Assembly (NCBI GenBank): GCA_902796505.1
Contig: CADBPA010000011.1
Location: 1 to 7,151 of the forward strand
Direction: 5' to 3'
DNA: 7,151 nucleotides
Origin: an uncultured Ruminococcus sp.
GTDB lineage: Bacteria > Bacillota > Clostridia > Oscillospirales > CAG-272
Shown here: one piece after another, positions 1-6,300 of the stretch
How positions within the stretch are numbered: position 1 is the stretch's first letter
Layout: each line of letters opens with the position of its first letter
Translations under genes and position numbers: made by a program
The notes under the pieces: model-generated
Seen by the model: only the letters and a program-made list of their open reading frames with translations
Database searches by the model: none
Told to the model about the DNA's origin: nothing

Positions 1-644
1 AAAACGTCGTTCAGGACGAGATCGTCGGCGTCGGTGATCGCCGTGTTGCCGCAGTTTTCGATGCGGAAGGTATAGGTCAGCACGCCGTCCGGACCGACGA
101 CGTCGGGAGAGATGCCCTTCGTGATCGAAAGCTGCGGTGCGGAGATGACGGTGACGGTCGCCTGCGCGGTCACCGGATCGACGAGGCCGCCGCCCGTGAC
201 GGTGACGGTATTCTCAATGAAAGCGTCGGCGGCGAGCGGCGCAAAACCGGTCACGCCTGCTTCATAAAGGACGGCTGCGTTGCCGCCGGCGGGAACGTCG
301 ATGCCGGTGATCGTCATGGGAGGACCTGCGTTGACAGTCGGAGCGGGCTGCAGAACGCCGTTTGCAAAATAGCGGATCGAGCCGTCCTGATAAGCCAGCG
401 GATACGCCGTACCGCCTGCCGCCGGATAACCGCCGAGATCGTCGGTCAGGGTAAGACCGCTCAGGGCGGCCGTGCCGGCGTTGACGAGGCTTACGATATA
501 GGTGATCTTTCCGCCTGCCGCATAGGTCGCGACGACCGGAGTTTTGGTTACGGTCAGGGTTTCGGTGTACTCCCCCGTGACGATATTCGAGGCGAGCGTT
601 ACACCGCCGTAGGTGATGGTCGCCTGATTCTGAAAAGTTGCCAT
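1..644 (-). CDS. DUF11 / B_ant-repeat protein, N-terminal part (runs off the left edge)
   Basis: Reading the minus strand from the ATG at 644 gives 214 uninterrupted codons and no stop before the window edge, so the C-terminus is missing. The start is fixed by AAGGAG seven bases upstream. The protein begins MATFQNQATITYGG, the opening typical of short DUF11 proteins of Clostridia. Residues about 30-71 form a first repeat (LTVTKTPVVATYAAGGKITY, then VNAGTAALSGLTLTDDLG), which is the conserved B_ant/DUF11 pattern 'TKT...Y..GG.ITY.....N.G...l.g....D.lg'. A second copy starts at about residue 171 (QLSITKGISPDVVGPDG, ENCGNTAITDADDL) and is cut by the edge. The whole is beta-rich, T/A/G/V-rich and nearly free of cysteine, as expected of stacked Ig-like beta sandwiches. 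No signal peptide or lipobox is visible, although DUF11 modules are usually placed on cell surfaces. A structural or adhesive role is inferred from the family only. Confidence 0.85.
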   Translation of the reverse strand, partial: MATFQNQATITYGGVTLASNIVTGEYTETLTVTKTPVVATYAAGGKITYIVSLVNAGTAALSGLTLTDDLGGYPAAGGTAYPLAYQDGSIRYFANGVLQPAPTVNAGPPMTITGIDVPAGGNAAVLYEAGVTGFAPLAADAFIENTVTVTGGGLVDPVTAQATVTVISAPQLSITKGISPDVVGPDGVLTYTFRIENCGNTAITDADDLVLNDV

Positions 645-651
645 TTGTTTT

Positions 652-657
652 CTCCTT
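652..657 (-). promoter_or_regulatory. Ribosome binding site of the DUF11 gene
   Basis: On the minus strand AAGGAG is followed by seven bases (AAAACAA) and ATG. It is a near-perfect Shine-Dalgarno site and decides the start at 644. Confidence 0.85.
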
Positions 658-793
658 GTTTTTGAACGTTCGGACGAGGGGCGGATCCTTCCCCTCCCTA
701 TCATGGTATGCGCGGCGGGAGAAATGCGCGACAGGAACGAAGCTGCGGACGATCCCGCGCGGAAAATGCCCGGAAAAGGGAAAAAACAAAGAT

Positions 794-810
794 TTTACCA
801 TCACGGTAAA
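794..810. repeat. Perfect inverted repeat TTTACC-N5-GGTAAA
   Basis: Six-base arms are separated by ATCAC, 17 bp in all, upstream of the DUF11 gene. The left arm overlaps the weak TAAAAT box read on the minus strand. Size and symmetry fit a dimeric repressor operator. A small RNA hairpin or chance are alternatives, since no T-tract follows it in either direction. Confidence 0.35.
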
Positions 811-839
811 GAGGATTTCGGCAGTTGCGTTTTCAAAGG

Positions 840-873
840 AAAAAGCCCTCGGAAGGATCCGAAGGCTTTTTTT
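840..873 (-). terminator. Rho-independent terminator after the rhamnosidase gene (works in both directions by sequence)
   Basis: The stem is GCCCTCGGA (845-853) with TCCGAAGGC (858-866), loop AGGA, nine pairs including one G-T wobble when read on the minus strand. It is flanked by A5 on the left and T7 on the right, so each strand shows a hairpin followed by a run of T. It starts 10 bases past the rhamnosidase stop and ends that transcript. The symmetric design also suits stopping any plus-strand transcript. Confidence 0.88.
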
Positions 874-883
874 AAGAAATCGT

Positions 884-2917
884 TCAATCGAAGAGTTTTC
901 GGTAAACGTATACCGGCGCCGCCGACCAGCCGTGGCAGAGGCTTCCGGCAAAGTGAAAATCGCGCTCGCCCGCCTCGGTCTCCCAGAAGGTCGTCGCACC
1001 GGCTTCCAGCATCGGGGCAAAGCGCCGCTCGACGTCCGAGAGAAGCCATGCGCGATAGCCGCCGTCCCGGATCAGAAGTTCATAAAGGTAGATACGATGC
1101 GAAAGGGTGACGTCCGGGGAGAATTTTTCCGCGGCGAGATCCGAAAGAAGGCGCCTCGCCTCCCGGTCGTCGCAAAGCCCGGCGGAAAGCGCGAGGATCT
1201 GCGCGAGGGCGGGATAGGCGTCTTTCGCTCCTTCGGCAAGCGAGAGGCGGAAGGCGCGGCGGCCGCTGTCGTAAAAGGCGGGAGCAAAGGCTTCCTTTAC
1301 GCCCTGATACGCCGCGCGGCAAAGGGCGGCCTGCTCCGAGTCTCCGAGCGCGAGGGAGAGTTTTTCCGCCGCTCTTTCGGCGAGGGCGTAGAAGGCGTTC
1401 AGGGGAGAATCGAATTCGCCTTCACGCTTGCTTGCTTCGCATCCGTCAAGCCCCGGCGCCCATTCGTAAAAATTCCAGTATCCCTCGGGGTTGCGCACAA
1501 GTCCGCCGTCTTTTTTCGCGCGGAAGAAGGAGAGGATCGAGACGACCTGCGGAAAGATTTCCGCGAGAGTTTCCCGATCTCCGGTCATATCGAAATACTC
1601 GGAAAGCGCGGTGATGAAGATCAGGCTGAACGAGGGGATATTCGTTTTCGATTTCGCCGGAGAACAGATCTCCAAGAGTCCGTCCTCTCTCACCGACTGC
1701 GCGAGAAGCCGCAGCGAGGCGCGCGGCTGGCGGACTTCGCCGAAGGCGAGATAACCGAAGAGCATCTGATTGCGCGAATCCATCGCGTAAAGAGCCTGCT
1801 CGCGCCAGGGGCAGTCTTCGTAATGCTCGTGCATACAGCAGCGCAGCGTATGAACGGCGGTGTCGTAGATCCGCTTTTGCAGATCGGAAAGTCCGGCAGG
1901 GGGCGGCAGAAGATCGACGGGATAGCTCACCTCGCGGAGCGAAAGGCGCCTGACCTCGGCGGATCTCGCGTGGATGAACGCCGCAAGATAGCGGCATCCG
2001 AAGCGTTTGATCGGCCAGAAGAAGGAGAGCGGCTCGCCGTCGGTGCGTAGGGTGCAGGCGAAATTTCTGCCGTCGATATAGGAGCGGATACGGCCGTCGG
2101 CAAGATGTTCTCCGAAAGCGACGTCCACGACGGCGGCGCCGGGCGTGCGCAGCTCGAGCGAGAGATAGCCGACGGTCTCGCGGCCGAGATCGACCAGAAG
2201 ATACACCCCGTCGCTGCCCTCGGCGGCGGTGAAGACATGCGGAAGCGAGACCGGCGCGGGATCGGGCAGAAGGCGCGCGTTCTGCGCGCGCAGCGCCGGG
2301 CTTTCGTCGCCGGACGAGAGGAAGGAGCCGGCCTCGACGACCTTCACCGGCATCGGCTCACCGACGGTAAGCTGCGGGATCGGACGGGGAGAATACTCGA
2401 CCGAGAGCGGCGGAAGAATGCGCACGGGTGCCGGCTCGGACGCCTTTGCCGCCGCGGCGGAATAGCGGAAGGAGTAGGAAAGCTGGGGAGAGATCTTCTC
2501 GACCGCGCCGACGGTGAATCCGGTCGCAAGGTCGGCTTCGGTCTGCTCGCCGGAGGCCAGCAGGATCTGCTCCCCGTCGCGGATCTCGTAGATCAGGGAC
2601 GGCTCGCCCTTGGTATAAATGAAACTTCCCTCCTCGTTCTGACAGTACGCGAGGACCGAAAAGCAGTTTTCGCCGAGCGAAAAATACGATCGGTCGAGCG
2701 CGATCTCGTCGTAGACCGGGCGGCGCGGATGATCGGAATACTGCTGCGCCGGGATCCACCTTCCGCCGAGCGACGCGGAATAGCGGTTGTCCGCGCGGAT
2801 GAGGAGCACCGGGCGCTCGGGAAGTTTTGCCAGCCGGAAGGCTTGGGTGAATCGGACGTATAGATTCGCGGGATCGGAGGGACCTGCGAAAATGCGTTCG
2901 GCTTTGCGGAAAATCAT
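884..2917 (-). CDS. GH78-type alpha-L-rhamnosidase, intracellular
   Basis: This 677-residue enzyme is predicted to hydrolyse terminal alpha-L-rhamnose by an inverting mechanism. An N-terminal beta region (about 10-110) carries ADNRYSASLGGRW, like the sugar-binding domain that opens many rhamnosidases. A second beta domain (about 230-310) includes VDLGRETVGYLSLEL. The (alpha/alpha)6-barrel catalytic domain starts near 343. It carries EDCPWREQALYAMDSRNQM with D368, E373 and D380; the +5/+12 spacing agrees, from memory, with the acidic residues Asp567, Glu572 and Asp579 of Bacillus RhaB. Near the end TTFWETE places E646 as the likely general base, followed by SLCHGW. The start at 2917 has GAGGTG six bases upstream. 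An in-frame ATG at 2959 would put its first codons within the terminator hairpin and is disfavoured. No signal peptide is present, so the substrate is probably an imported rhamnoside. It is shorter than many family members, which carry extra beta domains. Confidence 0.88.
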   Translation of the reverse strand: MIFRKAERIFAGPSDPANLYVRFTQAFRLAKLPERPVLLIRADNRYSASLGGRWIPAQQYSDHPRRPVYDEIALDRSYFSLGENCFSVLAYCQNEEGSFIYTKGEPSLIYEIRDGEQILLASGEQTEADLATGFTVGAVEKISPQLSYSFRYSAAAAKASEPAPVRILPPLSVEYSPRPIPQLTVGEPMPVKVVEAGSFLSSGDESPALRAQNARLLPDPAPVSLPHVFTAAEGSDGVYLLVDLGRETVGYLSLELRTPGAAVVDVAFGEHLADGRIRSYIDGRNFACTLRTDGEPLSFFWPIKRFGCRYLAAFIHARSAEVRRLSLREVSYPVDLLPPPAGLSDLQKRIYDTAVHTLRCCMHEHYEDCPWREQALYAMDSRNQMLFGYLAFGEVRQPRASLRLLAQSVREDGLLEICSPAKSKTNIPSFSLIFITALSEYFDMTGDRETLAEIFPQVVSILSFFRAKKDGGLVRNPEGYWNFYEWAPGLDGCEASKREGEFDSPLNAFYALAERAAEKLSLALGDSEQAALCRAAYQGVKEAFAPAFYDSGRRAFRLSLAEGAKDAYPALAQILALSAGLCDDREARRLLSDLAAEKFSPDVTLSHRIYLYELLIRDGGYRAWLLSDVERRFAPMLEAGATTFWETEAGERDFHFAGSLCHGWSAAPVYVYRKLFD

Positions 2918-2923
2918 AAATGG

Positions 2924-2929
2924 CACCTC
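2924..2929 (-). promoter_or_regulatory. Ribosome binding site of the rhamnosidase gene
   Basis: GAGGTG on the minus strand is followed by CCATTT and ATG. It selects the start at 2917 over the in-frame ATG 42 bases upstream. Confidence 0.7.
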
Positions 2930-2935
2930 GAATGG

Positions 2936-2970
2936 AAAGAAAAAGCCCCGCAAGCGCAAAGCCCCGGGGC
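2936..2970 (-). terminator. Hairpin terminator between the microprotein gene and the rhamnosidase
   Basis: On the minus strand GCCCCG (2970-2965) pairs with CGGGGC (2950-2945) around a 14-base loop, followed by TTTTTC then TTT. It lies 13 bases after the microprotein stop, and its T-tract ends about 20 bases before the rhamnosidase start codon. All six pairs are G-C, so the stem should be stable. It either ends the microprotein transcript or acts as a leaky or controlled stop ahead of the rhamnosidase. Confidence 0.78.
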
Positions 2971-2983
2971 GGCAAAAACAGAA

Positions 2984-3121
2984 TTATTTGGACAAAAACC
3001 AGATAAAGATATACGCCAGAATGAGGACGGGGGCAGCCATCAGCAGGATCAAAAGCCCCGTGGTGACCTTATCCCACACGGCGGCGATCTTCTTTTTCTG
3101 TTCAGGAGTGAGTTTTTTCAT
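2984..3121 (-). CDS. 45-residue single-span membrane microprotein, function unknown
   Basis: The protein starts MKKLTPEQKKKIAAVWDKV and continues with one hydrophobic span (about residues 20-42, TGLLILLMAAPVLILAYIFI) before WFLSK. The lysine-rich N-terminus should stay in the cytoplasm. The start at 3121 is supported by GAGAGGG seven bases upstream and by the promoter: the longer in-frame ATG at 3166 lies between the -35 and -10 boxes and so would not be transcribed. A hairpin terminator follows the stop by 13 bases, so the gene looks like a compact unit with its own promoter and terminator. I do not recognise a named family. It could be a membrane microprotein acting on a larger partner, but nothing here identifies one. 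Confidence 0.72.
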   Translation of the reverse strand: MKKLTPEQKKKIAAVWDKVTTGLLILLMAAPVLILAYIFIWFLSK

Positions 3122-3128
3122 GGCGTTG

Positions 3129-3135
3129 CCCTCTC
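3129..3135 (-). promoter_or_regulatory. Ribosome binding site of the microprotein gene
   Basis: GAGAGGG on the minus strand lies seven bases before the ATG at 3121. It is a moderate match to the Shine-Dalgarno consensus and favours the 45-residue product over the 60-residue reading. Confidence 0.6.
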
Positions 3136-3154
3136 GTTTTGATTTCTTATCTGC

Positions 3155-3183
3155 ATTGTAGCACATTTTTCGGGCAAAGTCAA
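3155..3183 (-). promoter_or_regulatory. Sigma-A-type promoter of the microprotein gene
   Basis: On the minus strand TTGACT (3183-3178), a 17-base spacer and TACAAT (3160-3155), with TGC directly before the -10 (extended -10). Each hexamer is one base off consensus. Transcription should begin near 3148, giving a leader of about 27 bases that just accommodates the ribosome binding site. Confidence 0.88.
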
Positions 3184-3190
3184 CCCTTCG

Positions 3191-3213
3191 GGAGAAAAAA
3201 ATGTATTTTCTCC
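3191..3213. repeat. Perfect 8-bp inverted repeat between the divergent promoters
   Basis: GGAGAAAA (3191-3198) and TTTTCTCC (3206-3213) flank a 7-base centre. The repeat begins eight bases upstream of the microprotein -35 box and lies about 80 bases upstream of the protease -35 box. It could be an operator shared by both genes, or an A/T-rich element helping polymerase bind. It is too A/T-rich to be a typical terminator stem, and no gene ends near it. Confidence 0.45.
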
Positions 3214-3250
3214 TTTTACCCTGCCGGCAGTTTTTTTGCTTCGGATTTAC

Positions 3251-3290
3251 AAAAAATTCCTATTTTTCTCTTTTTTCCCCTTTTTTCCCC
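3251..3290 (+). promoter_or_regulatory. Phased A/T tracts upstream of the protease promoter
   Basis: A6 (3251-3256), T5 (3263-3267), T6 (3271-3276) and T6 (3281-3286) recur at about 8-12-bp steps. The last two are exact tandem copies of TTTTTTCCCC ending directly at the -35 box. Helically phased A/T tracts bend DNA and can act like an UP element, which would strengthen the promoter. This role is inferred from position and spacing. Confidence 0.5.
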
Positions 3291-3319
3291 TTGACAGACG
3301 CTTTTTCTTATGTTATAAT
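3291..3319 (+). promoter_or_regulatory. Full-consensus sigma-A promoter of the metalloprotease gene
   Basis: TTGACA (3291-3296), exactly 17 bases, TATAAT (3314-3319), with TGT before the -10 as an extended element. Both hexamers match consensus at all six positions. Transcription should start near 3326, giving a leader of about 58 bases. The leader holds only a weak 4-bp hairpin (CCCG 3332-3335 with CGGG 3342-3345), and I see no riboswitch or attenuator in it. Confidence 0.93.
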
Positions 3320-3368
3320 GGACTTTACGCGCCCGGTCGAACGGGTACATAACATGGATCAAAAAAAA

Positions 3369-3375
3369 GAAAGGA
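3369..3375 (+). promoter_or_regulatory. Ribosome binding site deciding the metalloprotease start
   Basis: GAAAGGA lies eight bases before the ATG at 3384. An in-frame ATG at 3354 is also transcribed but has no purine-rich site ahead of it and would bury the lipoprotein signal behind ten extra residues. The start at 3384 is therefore preferred. Confidence 0.75.
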
Positions 3376-3383
3376 TACATCCC

Positions 3384-6300
3384 ATGAAGAAGATTCTCTC
3401 CCTTGCGCTTCTTCTCTGCCTCTCCCTCGCGCTGGTCTCCTGCTCCGCGCTTTTTGACTTTGCCGGGACGGAAGAGCGAGACCTCGAAGCCATTTACGAC
3501 GGGTTGTTCGCCGACGTCAGGCTTGACGCCGTGACCGAAGACCTGGATTTCAAACAGGAGGTAGACGGTGTTCAGATCACCTACCGCTCGGCGGATCCCG
3601 CCGTGGTATCGGACGACGGCGTCGTGCATCGCGCGGCGGACGACAAGACGGTCGATCTCCGCGTCACGCTGAGCTACGGCGGCGAAAAGTTCACCGGGAC
3701 GGTCACGCTGACGGTTCTCGGAACCGACAAGCCGGACGTTCCGACCGACACCGTCCGCATTACCCTCGATTATGACGAGGCGCTCGGCAGTATTTCCTAC
3801 GCGCCGGCAGACCTCGATCTCGGCGCTCTGCCGAAGGGGACTTCGGTCGTCTTCACCGTCACCCCGGCGAAGGGATACGCCTTCGGCGAGGCGACCGACG
3901 GCAAAAACGAATACGCGCTGACGGGCGGCAGTTTCACCGTCACGGCAAGCGCGGATATGACGATCCGCGTGATGTTTGCGAAAGAAGAGCCGGTCAGCCC
4001 GGTCGAGCAGGTCACGGTTTCGGCGACGGTCGCCGATCTCGCCCGGACGAACGGCTGGACCGAACAGCAGAATTACACCGAAGCCGCGCTGAACGGTACG
4101 GCGACGGTCACGATGAGCGCCGGCAACAACAGCGGCAAGTACTACGCCGCCAACAGTTACAACGGCTGGCCGGACACCTGGCGGATGTACGCGACCGAAT
4201 CGACCGTTCTGACGGTCTCGGTGGCGGACGGCGTGCGGCTCGTCTGGGTCAAAATCGACTACGTGGTCAAGGACAACGGCGTTCTGACGTCGGCAAACGG
4301 CGGCACGACCTATGCGTCGGGCGAGGTGATCGCCGCCTCCGGAAGTGAGATCTCCTTCACCGTCGGCAGTACGTCCGGCGCGAAGGGCAAGGTGTTCGTC
4401 ACCGGCATCGAGGTCGTCTATCAGACCGGCGAGGGCGGAGAAAATCCCCCGGTCATCATCGACGATCCGGACGACGAGCTTGCCGGGCTGAAAGCCGCGA
4501 TCGAAGCGCTGAATCAAGCGTTTGAAGACGGCAACTTATCGCTAAGCGAGGTCGGAAAAGTGGACGGCGAGGTCGAATACAACAGCGTCTACTGCCTCGA
4601 CGGCGAGATCCTCTACGAGCAGTCTCTCTCCTATCTTGAGGACGGAACGCCCGACGTTATGATTCTCTACGACGTCATAGACGCGGACGGCAACGAGACG
4701 CTTTATTATTACGACAACGACGACGAGACCTTCTACAAGACAAGCGACGCCGAGACGATCGGCGATCTGCTCGGTCAGGGGTACTTCTACTTCGATTACT
4801 ATGCGTTTGCACTGAACGCCGAGGACTTCGTGAAGCTTTCGGACGGCGTTTTTGCGGCGAAAGCCGACAAGGTCAACGACGCGGCGAAGGCCTTCCTCGT
4901 AGACTGGGATGCCGAAGAGGACGGATACGTCCAGAAGGAAGTATTCGACTCGTTCACCGTCAAGGTGGAAAACGGAAAGATCACCGAGGTGACGGCGACC
5001 TCGCTCTTCACCGCGGACAGCGAAAATTATCCTTATACTTATACGCTGACCTTCTCCGGATGGGGCGAGCAGAAGCTTGAGCTGCCCGACGCGGAGGAAG
5101 CCCAGACGTGGACGCGCATCGGCGATATTTACAACGCCGAAAAGGGCGCGCAGATCCTCTCCTCCGGCGTGGTGACCGGATTTCTTGACCGGAACGTCTA
5201 CGTTGCGGACGAGACCGGAACGATCCTCGTCTATTTCGGGAACGCCTCTTATCTCCCCGAAGGACTCGCGGTCGGCGACAAGATCGTCTTTCAGGGAACG
5301 CTCGATATTTACAACGGTCTCTACGAGGTCAAGGTCGCGGACGCCGAATCCAGCTATATTTACGGCAACCGGGAGACGGTGCAGAATCCGGTTTACTCCG
5401 ACCTCTCGCAGATCGGCGAGGCTCTCGCCAGCGCGGTGATCGATCTTGACGGCGTGCGCGTAAGCTCGCTCTCGCTCGTCTCCGGCAAGGACACGTCGCT
5501 GACGCTGACCGACAAGGAAGGTCATGAGATCGTCTTCTATATCAAGAAGGCGCAGGCCGATCTGTTTGCAAAAATTTTTGCCGATCTCGGCGAAAACGAT
5601 ATCTTCACGCTGAAAAACGCCGCGGTCGCGATCTACAAAACGCAGATTCAGATCGTCCTGACCGAGCAGACGAAAGTCGAAAATCTCTCCGGCGTGATCC
5701 TCTCGAAGAGCGCGGTCACGCTGATGACGGGCGCCGACGAGGGCGAGATCCTGTCGGGCGTTACCGTGACCTACTACGGCGAGGACGGGGCGCATCTGCT
5801 GACGGCGAACGATTACACGCTGAACACGACCGGACTCGATCTGCAGACGGCGGGCGAATACACCGTCACCGTCTCCTATCTCGACAGCACGGCGAGCCTG
5901 ACCGTCCGCGTGCTGGAAGCCGCCGTTCACGAAAACGTTTCCTACGATATCCTCGAAAAGGAGGCGAGCAGAGCGACCGACGTGGAAGAGATCCCCGGCG
6001 GTCTGAAGCCCGGTCTTCCCTCGACCGGAGACGTGGAAGTCCTCGTCATCCCGATCCGTTTCACCAACTCGAAAGACTATGATCTCTCGCGCATCGAGAC
6101 CGCCTTCAACGGCACGAGCGAGCAGACCGGATGGTATTCGCTCTCCGGCTACTACAAAACGGCCTCCTACGGCGCGCTGAATCTGCACGCGAATATTCTC
6201 GATCCCTACGACACCGGCGTCGCCTACAACACGAATGGGGGCACCTCCGGCGTGGACGATTACAAGTACCTGCGCGACGCGGTCGCCCACTACGACGCCG

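Larger units (their letters stand above)
645..839. other. Gene-free interval holding the DUF11 leader and probable promoter
   Basis: This stretch lies between the DUF11 start and the terminator that ends the rhamnosidase transcript, so the DUF11 promoter should be here. I found no convincing -35/-10 pair. The best -10-like hexamer is TAAAAT on the minus strand (797 down to 792), preceded by TGG as an extended -10 would be, but the bases 17 further upstream (CGAAAT) are a poor -35. That box would give a leader of about 140 bases. Open frames crossing this interval on both strands lack ribosome binding sites and family resemblance. Confidence 0.4.

Noticed and set aside
262..1020. 252-codon minus-strand frame spanning the DUF11 start and the rhamnosidase end
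   Set aside because: It crosses the terminator and two real genes in another frame, and its translation is Arg-rich and without domains. The true frame here is the DUF11 gene starting at 644.
638..2050. 470-codon plus-strand frame opposite the rhamnosidase, with the 252-codon plus-strand frame at 2105-2863
   Set aside because: Both are Arg/Gly-rich mirror images of the rhamnosidase coding frame, without ribosome binding sites, and the first crosses the terminator at 840-873.
3221..3237. CTGCCGGCAG followed by T7 as a plus-strand terminator
   Set aside because: The palindrome has no room for a proper loop, leaving about three stable pairs, and no plus-strand gene ends upstream of it. It was kept only as a pattern in the control region.
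3354..3356. Alternative in-frame ATG for the metalloprotease
   Set aside because: It has no ribosome binding site and would put ten charged residues ahead of the lipoprotein signal.
3216..4517. 433-codon open frame on the minus strand running into the divergent promoter region
   Set aside because: It overlaps the protease gene and its promoter, its C-terminal codons come from the phased A/T tracts, and it resembles no family.
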